From contig JAECUM010005016.1 in NCBI GenBank assembly GCA_016617855.1, positions 88,407-152,406 on the forward strand: a DNA stretch of 64,000 bases. The letters run 5' to 3'. The notes beneath the pieces were generated by a model. It searched no databases and had not been told where the DNA came from. It saw nothing but the letters and a program-made list of their open reading frames with translations. A program made the position numbers and the translations under genes. Of the stretch, positions 11,699 through 24,477 are shown piece after piece. Origin of the DNA: Megalonaias nervosa. Taxonomy: Eukaryota > Mollusca > Bivalvia > Unionida > Unionidae. Position 1 is the first letter of the stretch, and each line of letters begins with the position of its first letter.

Positions 11699-13254
11699 CA
11701 ATATGTTCACTTGTCATGCATGTCAAAATTAGCCCATGAATTTATTGGCAAACACAGCATATTACACAATGAAATCAATCAACCACAGCATTTGCATGTC
11801 AGTCCAAAAAAGTTACCTGGGAATGGAACTAAATAAGACCACAAATCAATCACTTGACTAAAAAGTTTGTCCATCAGTAAATTTATTGGCTCAGGCTACA
11901 AGCACTCAGATATGATAGATAATAAGTTTCCTTGACAATAACCTGTCACCGTTGCATCAGAGCTGATCAAATCCCTTTGCCCATCATCTCAGACGAAGCA
12001 GTATTTCAGAACAAGAACTTTTTCCCCCATTTTGCAACAAGTCGGGCAAGTTCTACGGGTAATTTTTATTCTTCACTTAATGTTCTCTACCTTGATCTGG
12101 ACATTGATGCCCTCTAGGCAGGCTTAAATCTACCTCTGTCCATTTATTCATGTCCTGTGATATATCACACTTACCTTGAGTGGTCATTTATAACTACCCC
12201 ATGTGCACAGGTTCTGCTTACCATCTGACTGAATTATCACCAAACAAATCAAAGCCAATATGATTTGTCCTGTCTTAACTGCATCACACTTGAGGTAAAT
12301 TTGATTAATGAAAAGCACTTTACCAACAATAGTGCCTGTTTCCTTATGACTTGACTAAATGAAAGTAATGATTCTAAAAATTTTTAATTATTTAGAGTAT
12401 CAACTTCCCACCAGTGATACTGTACTGTGTTTAAAGTGGAACTGTTGCACTTATAAAGGAACCGGGTTTATTAAATCTGGACAAGTGATTGAGCTCTTAA
12501 GGGAATTTTCTTAAACTACTTGTCCTAGACAAGTGGATGGAAAAAACAATATTGACAAGCCCAGTACCTGAATGTATCCTTAACACCACTGGGGTTTGGA
12601 AAATTCTAAATTGCTGGTCTTTACACACACACACACACACGCAGTCTTTAAAAAAGAATTAACGATACTGTCTTATCTTGACAATTGGTCTAAAATTATA
12701 GTTTATGATACGGCAATGATCAAACAACATTGAGATTTATGATGGGTAGCTGTCAGAGCTGTTGCGTTTCAAGCATTTTTTTCTTTCCTATGTTAATGGA
12801 CACGGCAACAAAACAAAACAAACTAGATTTTCATGTTCAGTGCATTTGATTAAATGAAACTAGCTTCAAATGGTAGAGATATTGATCAGCTCAGTGTCTT
12901 TTGGGCCAGATCAATCCCTTTTTCATACCTTTCTCCATTCACTATTCTGACTGAAAGATACTTAATTTTATCACCTGGTTGAAGTACTCAAAATCAATAC
13001 TGGCTGGTCCCATGTGTAAAGGCTTACTGGATTCTTCTACAGTATTTCTTCTAAGATAAGCCCATATGCTTTCCATTTAACATTTTGGGGGAATTGAGGT
13101 GTGGTGTTGTCGGGGGTTGAGGTGTGGTGAAGTGGGGGAGGGGATTGAGGTATGGTGAGGGCCATGCAAGAGGCAATTTCCATTTTAAATTGGTCGGTTG
13201 TGATGTGTAGGCACATCAGCACATGTAAAACTACTTAGTGTTGATGTAATGGAA

Positions 13255-13375
13255 GAAAAAATGTCTTGCCCAGAGATACCATGACAGCTAATCTGGACTG
13301 GTCTGGGTAGGACTCAAACCCACAACTCACTGATTGTAATTCTGGCATGTTGACCACTCCACTACCATGGCTGCC
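13255..13375 (-). mobile_element. tRNA-derived SINE relic (family C)
   Basis: On the minus strand a tRNA-like head is visible: an A-box-like GGTAGTGGAGTGGTCAACA, then a B-box-like GGGTTTGAGTCCTACC, followed by TCTCTGGGCAAGAC. The order head, B box, GGGCAAG(A) tail is shared with copies near 33290, 49300, 54950 and 61100. The tail part is truncated. Confidence 0.6.
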
Positions 13376-14574
13376 ATTAAAAGCTTGGTGAAAGTGTAGA
13401 TGGGTTTGTTGTTCAGGCTTGGTTTATCACTGAGAAATATGGTGTTATGACCCTAAATATTGATCTAGACTGGCACAACAAATCAGATTGTGTTGACTGT
13501 ATCATTCAACAAGTAGCTGCTAGAGGCTAGCTTGGGTTTCCATCACCCCAGCTCTTTTTGCATACTTGTGAGAGTTATTGAGTAACTGATGCAATCAAGA
13601 ATATTGATTATTGTTGTAGCAATATTTTCTTGGTATAAATCTTCACCAAGTAAATAATTTTTGTCCTGGAATTTCTGTAGCTTTTCAAGGAACTTTAAAA
13701 ATTTCTTCGATTTGATTTTGTCCCTGAGGCTAAAGATTTGCTCCATATCAATTGTAAATTGTCCCCATAACCAAAAGAAAATACTTCTAAAAATTCTGCT
13801 AAATTCAATATTTTTTTTAAGTTAATTTGCATCAAAAGATTTTATTCACCTTTGATCACAGTGACCTGTTTTGTGCCCTCCAGCAGTTTAGTTTAATACT
13901 TGCATTTATCTTTATTTGCATTTAGCTTTATTTTTCTGACACTGTTCTATGTGTAGTCATGAAACCTCATGGTTGTATTCAATTTGAGGGCTGCTTCTCA
14001 TCATTGGCTAAAGTAGATCACAGTGATCTACATTTTATTCTTTCGTGATGAGATTTAGTATCTGCATTAAACTGTTTCTGACACTGATGTATGTACAGTC
14101 ATAAAACCATATCAGTGCATTCAACTATACTATTCACCATGGTCAAAAGCAGGTCACATTGATCTACTTTTTAAACTTGCGTGATTATATTAAGTTTTTG
14201 TCTTTAATTCCATTCCTCTGACACTTTTGCTTGCACAGTCATGCAACTTAAAGCCATTTATTTTTAGGGTTGATACTTACACTTCGGAAATGTAGTTTAT
14301 AGTGACATCATTTTCTAGCTGTAGTGGCTCAGTATTTGGAATATATACACAATTTTAGAAGTTGAGACAAATCATAATGTGGAATTCTTGCTTTTTTAAT
14401 AAAAACAAATTCTTAACTGGTGTGAAATACATAAAAATTTTACTCATTTGGTTATTGACCATATAGCATTATTGATCTTACATTGTTTTCTGAATTGCTT
14501 GAACATTCAGGAAGGATTTGGAACCTTTGATATTCATTTTTGATTATTTCAGCAATGTATATCTTCCAGTGTTT

Positions 14575-14830
14575 GCAAAACATATCTGAAGAATTTGTGA
14601 TCAAATTAACATTATTGATTGATTTTTTCAGGATATGTACCAGATACAGATTCTGTGATCACATTAACATTATTGATTGATTTTTCAGGATATGTACCAG
14701 ATACAGATTCTGTGATCACATTAACATTATTGATTGATTTTTCAGGATATGTACCAGATACAGAATCTGTGATCACATTAACATTATTGATTGATTTTTC
14801 AGGATATGTACCAGATACAGATTCTGAAAT
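14575..14830 (+). repeat. 57-bp tandem duplication spanning a splice acceptor
   Basis: The 57-bp unit consists of the exon start GATATGTACCAGATACAGA, then TCTGTGATCACATTAACATT and ATTGATTGATTTTTCAG. It occurs three times in full (from 14632, 14689, 14746), followed by a fourth exon start at 14803. Half a diverged unit precedes at 14596-14631 (TTTGTGATCAAATTAACATT). Each unit therefore carries its own branch/polypyrimidine region, AG and the first 22 or so exon bases. Units are nearly identical, so the duplication is recent. Because 57 is a multiple of 3 and no stop occurs, every acceptor keeps the reading frame. Confidence 0.93.
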
Positions 14831-14940
14831 GGGAACCTTGACCTTAAATTCACCTCAGGATTGGGCAGAAAAAGGTGCTTTCCATGGAAACTATGAGATG
14901 ACAACTGTACAGGAAAGTCAAATTGAAAACTTGCAGCGAG
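14803..14940 (+). CDS. CAP-Gly gene exon 2 (with three optional upstream acceptors)
   Basis: The minimal exon is 138 nt, from acceptor TTTTTCAG|GATATG to donor CGAG|GTAAAT, phase 1 to phase 1. It joins exon 1 as …SADTG-YVPDTDSEMGTL…. It is acidic and without a recognised domain; DSEMGTL is echoed by DSDVGTL in the next exon. Starts at 14632, 14689 or 14746 are equally phase-compatible and would add 57, 38 or 19 residues of the repeated segment. I chose 14803 because only this copy leads straight into unique sequence, but which acceptor is used cannot be told from sequence. Confidence 0.85.
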
Positions 14941-15638
14941 GTAAATAAGTAATGGCCCAGAAAGAAAAAAATCTTCATTATTTAATAAAATGCATGCATC
15001 CTATAAAAAATTTAAAAATTGGTATTTTTGTGGGGGGGTGTTTATATGAGGGTTAACTAAACTGTATTACTTTCTGAATGACTTTAGAGGTTAACAGACC
15101 TCAGAATAGATACCTGATCAGTCAGTTACCTGCTTGATTGTTTTGACAGGCAACCCTGGCATCAAACATAGTGGGTTTTTTAAAAAAAAAACCTTTCTTT
15201 TTAAGTTGCCATCATTTTGTTGCTTGCTATATTTTATATATTTTTTTAAAGGAGACTGTTAAATTTCAGTAGATCTTTTACTAATTTTTTTGTTTCAGTG
15301 TAAAGATTTTACAAGAAACAGATTGTCACTTTTATCAGATATTTGTCTGATTTATATGATGTCAGTCAGGTAAGCAACCTTGCAGAGGGATTTTTCCGAT
15401 GTGATTTAGTTTGAAGATGAGTTAAATTTTAATCAGTTTTAAATATGGATCTAGGAATAAAGTAATGAATTTAAATTTTAATCAGTATTTGGATCCAGGA
15501 ATAAAGGAATGAATTTGATGAAACTTCCTTCTAGCAGACAATGCTGGGACCAAAGTTTTCATGGTTATGTAGAGATGTCCAGTAAACAATGGCTTGATGG
15601 GTATTAAAATTGTTGAGAGGAGTGAGTTGCAACAGTTA

Positions 15639-15761
15639 CTTGTCACTGTCATTTTACTCAACATAGTACATTTCTCCACTACACTACTTACACTCGTACT
15701 CTTGTCACTGTCATTTTACTTAACATAGTACATTTCTCCACTACACTGCTTACACTTGTAC
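15639..15761. repeat. 62-bp tandem duplication
   Basis: CTTGTCACTGTCATTTTACT starts at 15639 and again at 15701. The two copies differ at only a few positions (for example ACTCAACATAG versus ACTTAACATAG). Confidence 0.9.
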
Positions 15762-16094
15762 TTAAAAAACCAGGTACTGGATGCAAGCTTGATACTAAAA
15801 TGAGTCAGACTTGTGAAAATACTACATTTTTAGTGAAGACAGCAGGTTTGAAACCCCTAAAATACATGGTCCTTTAGACAAACATAATTCAAGTCATCTA
15901 CTTGTCCCAAGGACAAGTAGCACAGTTGACTTGGCACAGTCAATTTTTATCTGGTCAGGACTAAAGGATGAGTGACTTTCCTTTGCTCAGGAATGACCTT
16001 ATTGGGCCAAAACTACATGACCAGTCTGCGGTGGAGGCTGCATTGCGGAGAGGCAGATTTAAGGGTTTAAGGAAAATGCTCTTAATTTTGTCAT

Positions 16095-16215
16095 TGAATG
16101 GTGCTGAATGGAATACTGCTTTCTCATTGGCTAACTGAAAGTAAGTTATAAATGTTAGATTTCATTTTCTTTTAACTAATGAGAGGATAGTATTCCATTC
16201 AGCGGAATTTCATTT
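16095..16215. mobile_element. Imperfect inverted-repeat element (MITE-like)
   Basis: AATGGTGCTGAATGGAATACT…CTCATTGGCTAACTGAAAG is mirrored by TTTTAACTAATGAGAGG…AGTATTCCATTCAGCGG. The element is an eroded hairpin of about 120 bp. Target duplications are not evident. Confidence 0.5.
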
Positions 16216-17814
16216 ACATATTAAGCAGGTACAATTATGGCTATATCAAGCTGTGGTGTGGGAAAATGGTCTGGCATTCTTTAAAGATACGAAAGTCGAA
16301 TGCCTGCGAAATGTAGAAAAGGAGAGAAGTTTACTCCCTCCTATTATTTTATACTAAATGTATGACTGATAGTTAAACTGAAGCAACGATACGAGTCCGT
16401 GTAGAAACATCCAGCTTTCCATTGTGTGGAAGTTCTGATTTTGTTCAGCCAAAACACAAAGGTAAAATAGATTGATGTTGATCTTAGTTGATCTGTATTC
16501 AGAATAGTCTTTATTATTACCATTCTTTCATGAACATCTAACAGTTATGCTGGTTAAATGCCTTGCACAATTGAACGTGTGTACCTTTTCATAAAGATTA
16601 CCTCAATTTGTAGCATCACTTACATCCTTGAAAAAGAGTAACTTGTGAGCGCATGAATCAACATAAATGAGATGGCTATTACCGACTAGCTGAAATGTTA
16701 TCTGGAAGGATGTGTTTTAGTTGAAGCAATGAATCAAGCAAAATCTGCATCTAATATGTTTGGGAAGGATTAAAGTGATGCTAAGCACGATTTGCACTGT
16801 GTAAGTACTGTACATTATAGTACAGCCTGGTCTCCTGGGTAAACTCAGACCAACCCGTGATTTATAAAGTCTTTATTTACCTTTATTTAGTTTTGTGTTG
16901 GAGAAATCAGAAAATATGCACATGCAAAATAATAACAAAAGCAATCATAGTAGTTTATAACAGTTTAGTAAGTGTTGGGACACTGAGAATGTATTTTTTT
17001 ACATGCATATATGTCTTAGGACACAGAAAAAAATATTTGTTCGTGTCCCAATGTTTACAGACATTATGATAGTCAACAAAAAAAAGAAATCTTAAAAGCT
17101 TTCAAGTTTAGACCTTGGCCCGTACATAAGCCGACCTCCCCCCTTCTTCCAGGCCTTTATTTTTTTTTCCTAAATTATTTGGCCTTTATGGAGTATATAC
17201 GGTAATGTGTGCCCCATTGTGCCCTGTCAGCTGAGTGATTAAGTGTGAATGGTAATGACTTGCTTGTAAACTTGCAAGCTTACATTAATTATATTAGATA
17301 GATGATGTAATGAGACAGTTGGTGCTTCCAGTCACCAAATGGGAAAGAGAATTTTTTGCCATGGGTGTACCAGAGGACACAAAATTTATTTTTGTTTATA
17401 TTACACAAATTAAGAATAATAACCCAACAAAACTGCAAAATAACAATGTAAAATAATTCTATTAATTTAAATCTTTCAAATTGATGATTATTCATTTGGA
17501 AAGTAATCAAATGTTTTTATAATCTTTAGTTTTAAAAAAAGTAAAAATGGCGTCCCATTACCTCTCCAACCAATTAGTGATTACAGTTTTCATATACGAA
17601 CTAAATGTTCAGTAGAGTAAACAAGATTGGTTTTATGGTATCTCCATTGCCACACAATCACAGCATCAGTTGGAGAATTTCAGTATTTTCAAAATTGGGG
17701 GACAAAGATCCCTTTGGTGTCTTAAATTACATTATTTGCAGAATAACAAATTAAACTTTTTACACAACACCGATGAGGAACTATCTCCATTAATTTTTAA
17801 ATAAATTACCCACA

Positions 17815-18180
17815 GACCTCAAAAACCTTGAAAGACTGAAAATTTTACTTTGTCTTTAGAAACCTAACAGCCTACAAAACTGAAGAAAACCTAAATTTAA
17901 AAAAAAAAAAATTTACAAAAAAAATTAGGAATGTCTCTACCTCAGCACAACAAAAATGCTTTTTTGTACACAGTTTTTTATTAGGCTAGCCGGGTGGTCA
18001 AGAAAGTATGCAAATTATTTATTAATTTTCACTTTTTAATTTTATTTATAAACACTCTCAAAGCATACTTTATCAGATTTTTATTAAATGCTATGGTCAC
18101 CATGGAGATAATCTTGTAACTGCATTGTGCCTTGAACCTCAACAGAATTTTTAAACCTTGATGAAACCTATATTTAAAAA
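17815..18180 (+). repeat. Dispersed repeat, copy 1 of 2
   Basis: Runs in parallel with 41535-41880. The shared blocks are GACCTCAAAAAC, TTAGAAACCTA, CAAAAATGCTTTTTTG, TTAGGCTAGCC/TTAGTCTAGCC, GCATACTTTA and CTTGTAACTG…CTTGAACCTCAA, in the same order and spacing. It has no ORF. Probably an old transposon fragment; the class is unknown. Confidence 0.75.
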
Positions 18181-18499
18181 AAATCAAATTTTACAGTTTA
18201 TTTCATTTCTAACCCTGTGCCCATAATCTGGTGTTTCAAATTAAGTAACATGGGTATCTTAATGATAATTGAAATTTAAATTTTTAAGTTCTTAATGTGA
18301 ATTTTTTGACTTCAAGTTCTGTTCCATATGTATCTGAATTACTTTCACACTTTAGTGTATCAGGTATTACACAATCACATTTACGTCAATAATTTATGGC
18401 CTTGTTATTGGATGTCATTGTAACTAGGTTTTGTTGGTATAATGTATACTAACATATACAATGTAAATCTGGTACTATACCCAGCATTTATTTTGCTGT

Positions 18500-18840
18500 T
18501 AGCCTGTTCACTATGACATATCTTTAATTTCTTGTTGTTGATATTTCTTGTTGTTGATACCTGTATCAGCGTGTCATATCTAACTTTATTCTTGTGGATA
18601 CCTATTTAATTTCTTGTGGATACCTATTTCGGTTTGACATGCCGTTAATTTCTTGTGGATAAGTATTTCAATGTGAGATACCTTTAATTTCTTCTTGTGG
18701 ATATCTGTTTAATTTTTTGTGGATATCTGTTTAATTTCTTGTGAATACTTATTTCAATTTGACATAACTTTAATTTCTTGTGAATACTTATTTCAATGTG
18801 ACATACCTTTAATTTCATGCTCTGGATACCTATTTCCATG
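18500..18840. repeat. Degenerate tandem repeat (TTTAATTTCTTGTGGATA)
   Basis: Variants of TTAATTTCTTGTGGATACCTATTT and CAATGTGACATACC recur about eight times in 340 bp with unit lengths from about 23 to 48 bp. Confidence 0.75.
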
Positions 18841-20407
18841 ATAGACTATGTAGCTGATATTTAATTATAAGTGAAACTATCCTCTTTTTTTGTGCCTTCT
18901 TGATCTATACATCTTTTGAATTTACCTTTTCATTCTCACGATATAGCTATTATTGTGATGAGGTGTTTTTAAATCCTTTGCATACAGAGATAAATACATA
19001 TGAACAAAATCGTGTACTTTACTGAGTTTCTTCACTCTGTAATGAAATGCATTTGTTAAAATAAATTCACATTGGTAAATCCAACTGATTAAATGTTAGA
19101 AATTCTTCTTGATCTCCATTAATTTGCTGTTTTTATCTTTTATACATCCTTGAGGATATTTTTGGGATCTTAAGGGTTCTGTAATAGGCATGTATCTGCA
19201 ACAGTATGTAACATGGCCTCAGCCCAAGATAAGATATTTGACGCTAATTGCACTATTCGTAACTTATAGAAATTTAATTTTTGAGATTTTTTTTGTCTCA
19301 GTGAATCAAGCTTTTTCATAAAGATGAAGAGGAGATCCTATTTACAGTCATCTTGGATGAATTGTCTTTCTTTGACAGCACAAGGGTTGCCTGAGGCTGA
19401 TTCCTTTGCATGGTAGCATTTTTCCCATTTCAAACAAATTGCACTTCATGCACATCAAGTTGACCTTGTCTTCAGATGAAATTCTGGGTGTGAAATTGAC
19501 ACCAGTAATTATTTTCTCATTCACACCTTCTAGATTTTATCACAAGCATGGAATTTACCATATTCATTCAAGTATGGTGAAGGCTGTGATATGTAAAAGA
19601 TTTGATAGATTGTGTACCAAGTCAGAAATGGTGATGATGATGGTTCTAAAAATGTAGCCTCGTATTAATCCTATATTAGATACATGTTGCTAAATCAAGC
19701 TATAGCAATATGTATTAGTAATAGCTTCTTTTTTTAATAATAACAATACATCGGCATATGGTGGCAATGCACTATACAGTGTGTGATATTTTTAAAAGTG
19801 ATAAAACTTGGAAATTAATACTGGATTTGCAGAATGATATATTTTTTTCATAATGTATATTTCTGTCATAACGTATCTTTTTTTTTCTTGTGCTTCTTTT
19901 TTTATGTTGAACTTTTTTTTTGTTCACACTTGGTCATATTATTCCTAGTGTTCAGAATTAAACCTATTGTACATTTTGTGAAATAGTTGGAGAACAGTTA
20001 TGTCACTAAATTGTAATAACATCAAAGTCAGACTTATCAGATGTTGACAGAAAAATTGGTACAATTTATGTATCATGGTACATATCATACCATGACCTGT
20101 ATCGTGATATATATTAAATCCCGACATCTATAACAACATACAGTTCTGTTTTAGACTCCCCACCTTAACTGAACAGTTCATACACCATAGATATATAAAA
20201 CTTTTAAGATGTATGCGGACCTAAAATAAAAATGTCTTGTGGTTGCTTACGAACCAAATAGGTGACACCATTTTTAATAATTTATTATCCACATATGTTG
20301 ATTTTTGGATAGCATTATCAGCTCTATATTGGCTATATCTTGTAGCAGAAATGGGAGCTATGTGCCTTTCCCAAGACATAGAGGCAGTCAGTTTGCACTA
20401 GCCTGAG

Positions 20408-20660
20408 CTTCGAACCCCGACCGAGTCACACCGGAGACTTATAAAAATGGTACTAACCACTGCCTCGCTAGGCACTCAGCATAAGGAGGTTAGTGTTAGA
20501 ACTGGTCAGCCTGGTGTTAGGATAATGTGACTGGGTGGGACATCATGCTACATGTCTGCGGCATGATGCGTCATTGCTAGACATCACTATAAACTGCCAC
20601 ACTGCAGACATCGTGGTGATATGACTGAAACATTGTTAAAGCTACATTAAAAATCCAAAT
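20408..20660 (+). mobile_element. SINE family A, 5'-truncated copy
   Basis: Begins at a B box, GCTTCGAACCCCGACCGAGT, and continues through ACTTATAAAAATGGTACTAA, CACTCAGCATAAGGAGG, GATAATGTGACTGGGTGGGA and CTGCAGACATCGTGG to AAAAATCCAAATCACAC, which then runs into a CA tract. This body is shared with copies at 21870, 30288 and 52925. Confidence 0.85.

Positions 20661-20690
<30 letters not shown>
20661..20690. repeat. CA microsatellite at a SINE tail
   Basis: About 13 CA dinucleotides directly follow the AATCACAC end of the SINE, suggesting expansion of its 3' tail. Confidence 0.9.
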
Positions 20691-20691
<1 letters not shown>

Positions 20692-20768
20692 TAGACTGAG
20701 CAGGTATCAAACCTGTGACCTTTGGATCATGAGTCCAGTGCTTTACCAGTTGAGTTACTGCATTGTTC
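20692..20768 (-). mobile_element. tRNA-like SINE head
   Basis: On the minus strand it reads CTCAACTGGTAAAGCACTGG (A-box region), ACTCATGATCC, then GGTCACAGGTTTGATACCTG (B box). This is tRNA-like in length and order. It abuts the CA tail of the preceding SINE in opposite orientation. It is not a functional tRNA gene, as the acceptor stem does not pair convincingly. Confidence 0.55.
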
Positions 20769-21869
20769 ATGCAAATAATTTGGATCTTATCTGTTTGACA
20801 AATGGCAGTTGAAGTATGGTAAATCAGGGAAGGTTTGTGCCAGTGTATATGGTAAATGTCTTGACAACTTTATTAATGGTTTGCAGCAAGTGATTGCATG
20901 TAAAATTCCTAGGGACAGAGAGAGTTTATATAATCTAACTGAAATCTCTTTACATAAAAAAAGTCAAGAAACATTTGGTATGCTAAATTTTCAGCTGTGC
21001 ATAACAGTCTGAAATAAAAGTGTGTCAGCTGAAAAATTTTCATATTGGAAATTAACAAGTCTGTAAAAAGGGTGAATAAAAGACAAGGTAAGGTAAATAT
21101 TTGTTTTACCACATGCAGTTTAGATCACTGCACCTTTCAATGCTATTTCATGTATTTATCAGAGTGCACTGGTGTATCTCAGCTGATTTTAAGAATTAGT
21201 TAAATGTACACAGTTACTTGTTTCTTACTTACATATAGGAGATGACTATTTCCCATTTTCACTTGCCTGTCAAGATGATGCTGAGAAAAATGTCATAAAA
21301 TTCTTATTGTTGTTAATTTTTCTGTGCAAAAATTAGGCTTGATACTGACATGATATTTTAGTTGCCCAATAATGATTTTGACTGGCCTGGACTAGTTGGG
21401 CTATGGAATTGTTTTTGCCTGTCTATATGCACATTACTTCAGATTCTTAGGTACATTTGTTTAGTTGTGTATAAAAGTAAAAGCTGTCATATTATCACAT
21501 ATTTCTATATAAAGGACACCTGCTGATAAATGACAGCATTCATGAAACCATTATCTAAATAAGGTACATACAGCACACTCAAAATAAAGTACCTTTCATG
21601 ACATTTCCTGTTACAAGATAGGCATGGTCATGGGTCCCAAATTTATTATGTAATACTAAACAAGCTGTTGGTTGTGGTCTGCCTTACAAGAACTGCCATA
21701 TTTGGTGAGGTGAAAAGCTTCTTCTTTTCTGCTAGGCAGGGCACAATTTTAAAATAAAATTCAATCCACAATACTTAAGTAATGATGCACAACTGTGTGG
21801 AATGGAATTATTTAAAGAGTAATCTTTTGATAATATCCTAAGTACTTTAAGTAAGCACATTGTACAATC

Positions 21870-22165
21870 TTAGTTGAATGATTCCACCTTGGATATGGGA
21901 GGTCAAGGGTTCAAACCCCAGCCGAGTCATACCAAGGACTTGTAAAAATGGTACTAACCTCACTTGTCGCTCAGCATTAAGAGGTTAGTGTTAGGACTGG
22001 TTGGTTTTGTATCAGGATAATTTGTCTGGGTGGGACATGATGCTACATGTCTGCATCATGATGCCCCAGTGCTAGACTTCACTATAAACTACCAAACTGC
22101 AGACATCGTAGTAGTGTGTATAAAATTGTTAAAGCTATGTTAAAAATCTCAAAACACACACACAC
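21870..22165 (+). mobile_element. SINE family A copy
   Basis: Contains a B box (GGGTTCAAACCCCAGCC) and the same body as the other family A copies (GAGTCATACCAAGGACTTG, AGCATTAAGAGGTTAGTG, GGGTGGGACATGATGC, CTGCAGACATCGTAG) with a short CA tail. Confidence 0.85.
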
Positions 22166-22185
22166 ACAGAGTTTAATGATTATTT

Positions 22186-22378
22186 TGGGCCCTGGATGAC
22201 CAAATGGTCTAAAGCACTCACCTTTACCAATCCATGCAATCTCACCTCTGTCCACATGGATTTGAATCTTGGGCTTGGCCAATTTGTGGATGTGAGAAAG
22301 CTTGCCAATAGCTTCCCATGGGTAGGTGGTTCTTACTGGGGTTTTCCTAGGTTCTTCCTCCACAAGTTTGTCATCAGT
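22186..22378 (+). mobile_element. SINE family B copy
   Basis: The tRNA-like head CAAATGGTCTAAAGCACTCA is followed by CCACATGGATTTGAATCTTG (B box), then GTGAGAAAGCTTGCCAATAG, TTCCCATGGGTAGGTGGTTC and GGTTCTTCCTCCAC. It follows the family A copy almost directly. Its 3' end is truncated relative to 29838-30070. Confidence 0.8.
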
Positions 22379-22667
22379 TTTTGACAGTAATGTGTTTTCT
22401 AGTTACCTTTTTTTGTAAAAACAGTCTTACAAAAATCTTGCTGAATGAAAAGTGTTAGGATAAATTTTAAATATAAAGTTTAATGAGTATTTCTTACGTT
22501 TTTATGTTATTTGGCTTAATGGTATAGCAAAGTAGCTGTTTAAAGTGATCATAAATTTTGACCTCTTCGCTCTCCCTTTCCACTATTACGTTTTCATCAC
22601 TATGCACTATTCTGAGGAAGGAGAGAAATCTTTTTAAACTAAAATTTGATTCCAGCATGAATCCTGC

Positions 22668-22884
22668 TACCGTATATATTCGCTTACAAGTCGAGTCAAA
22701 CTGCAAACAGTAAAGATCCGGATCTGCCATAGCATAATGTGCTAGCATATCATTGTCAGTGCCATTTGTTCTACTGATTACTCCTAACAAACTACATAGA
22801 TACAAGTCTGTTGGAACATCATGCGACAGGAGATCAGGGTCTGTGCAGTTTGCAAGTTGGACTCATAAGCGAGTATATACAATA
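22668..22884 (-). mobile_element. Double-hairpin MITE copy
   Basis: Left end TACCGTATATATTCGCTTAC, right end TCATAAGCGAGTATATACAA. Internal blocks GATCCGGATCTGCCATAGC, TGCTAGCATATCA, TTGTTCTACTGATTACTCC and GATCAGGGTCTGTGCAGTTTG are in family order, though the second half is rearranged or diverged. Confidence 0.85.
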
Positions 22885-23140
22885 CCTGAGAGTATGCACT
22901 TCAGTAAAGCCATACAAGCAAAAGCATGCTGAATTAGTCTTGGTCAACAAGCCAGTTGACATGTTCCAAAATTAATGTCTGGATGATTGAGACTCAGTCT
23001 GGTATCATATATGTTCATTCTGCAGTGGCCACAAAATATCCAAGCCATTTTTTTTTTTTTTTAAAAAAAGTTAAATAATAATAGTTCCGAACAGGGAAAT
23101 AAAATATGTAATTGAATAAATTATATAGAAATCTGCAGTG

Positions 23141-23251
<111 letters not shown>

Positions 23252-23694
23252 ATAACATGTAGGACTTGAGAAAAGTTACCATACTTCCATGGTGGTCTTG
23301 ATACCAGAGTTTTGCTTTTAGCACCCAATATGTTGATAATATCTAGGTATTTATGTATGTATGTTCGGTAGATAAATTAATAAGTAGATAGAAATATTCA
23401 TAAATATTCCAAGTTAGATTTTAATTCTTAGATTTCATACAATACATTAGCGACCAGCCATTTCATGGATGGGCAGGCTCAGAATTTTTTGGGACAAAAT
23501 TTCCAGCTCTTAAGTAGCTTGCAACATTTCTTGCTCAGCCTTATAGGAAAAGATTCACTTGTATATCCATTATAGTTGTTGAAGAAAGTCAGTCATGGGC
23601 CAGATCCTTTCTCCCCCTAAGGTCAGCCCCTTATTTGTTTTAACATAGATAATATATATTGGTATTATTTCATAAAATTATATTTTAGAGTCAG

Positions 23695-23870
23695 TACCAT
23701 ATATACTCACTTAAAAATCTATCTGCAAACTGCACAGGCCCAGATATGCAATCAGATAATGCACTGACAGTTTACTAGGAGTAATTGGTAGAACAACAAC
23801 ATAAACCCTGATCTGCAATGGCAAATCAAGGCCTCTGTTGTTTGCAGTCAGACTTGTGCGTATAGATGAT
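23695..23870 (+). mobile_element. Double-hairpin MITE copy, internally deleted
   Basis: TACCATATATACTCACTTAA at the left, then CAAACTGCACAGGCCCAGAT, GTAATTGGTAGAACAACAAC and TTGTTTGCAGTCAGACTTG. The hairpin A right arm is shortened compared with full copies. Confidence 0.75.
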
Positions 23871-24173
23871 AACTTTGAGCTTGGGCATATTTAAAACCTA
23901 TGTGACCACTGATACATTAACTATGATTAAATGTTGAATGGCGTGAGTGATTGCATGAATAAGTGCATATTATTAAATAGATAGAACATCCTTGATGAAT
24001 CATGTGACTTTGATGGTTACTTTTGCCAGGTATCATCAAAGGGGGCAGAAATTACTATTCACGATCTGTAATATCAAGGTGGTCTTAATTCTGGGGTTGT
24101 TAAACAGGAAACAATCTGTTCTTAAGAATTTCAATAATTGTACTGGGGTGATCATTAGGCAGGGTTTTATTCT

Positions 24174-24211
24174 GTGTTTGTGTGTGTGTGTGTGTATATA
24201 GAGAGAGAGAG

Positions 24212-24274
<63 letters not shown>
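24174..24274. repeat. (TG)n(AG)n(CA)n compound microsatellite
   Basis: A GT run, then a short TATAGAGAGAGAGA, then about 27 CA units. The GT and CA flanks are complementary, so the tract can fold as a hairpin. Confidence 0.95.
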
Positions 24275-24278
<4 letters not shown>

Positions 24279-24477
24279 TTAAGAGCCGGGCTTCAGTAAG
24301 GCACAAAGTATCTGTTTCTTTGACATCATTGTTTAACTACTGTGGCTTGTGTCAGTGTCTGAAGTTTTTGTGCCATAACCAAAAAATGCTCATCATTAGT
24401 AATCACAAATTTGTTTTATTCTCTGTATAAGATCTAAAAACTTAAGGGGACATCACATCATTGCCAGGTGGCACAGA

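Larger units (their letters stand above)
8271..14631 (+). other. Intron 1 of the CAP-Gly gene
   Basis: It begins GTAGGT and ends in TTTTTTCAG at the first of four tandem acceptors. Contents are a 34-bp minisatellite (10833-10968), an AT/GT microsatellite (11656-11698), a short CA run near 12625-12643, a minus-strand tRNA-derived SINE relic (13255-13375) and repeated ~150-bp blocks of eroded similarity near 13860-14230. I see no exon in it. Confidence 0.6.

Noticed and set aside
19406..19657. 83-codon open frame in intron 2
   Set aside because: Composition is like surrounding intron, no homology recognised and no phase-compatible splice sites flanking it.
20692..20768. tRNA gene on the minus strand
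   Set aside because: A- and B-box-like sequences are present but the stems do not pair properly and it sits in SINE-derived DNA.
24036..24306. Open frames across the CA/GT tract
   Set aside because: They are products of dinucleotide repeats in three frames; no coding evidence.
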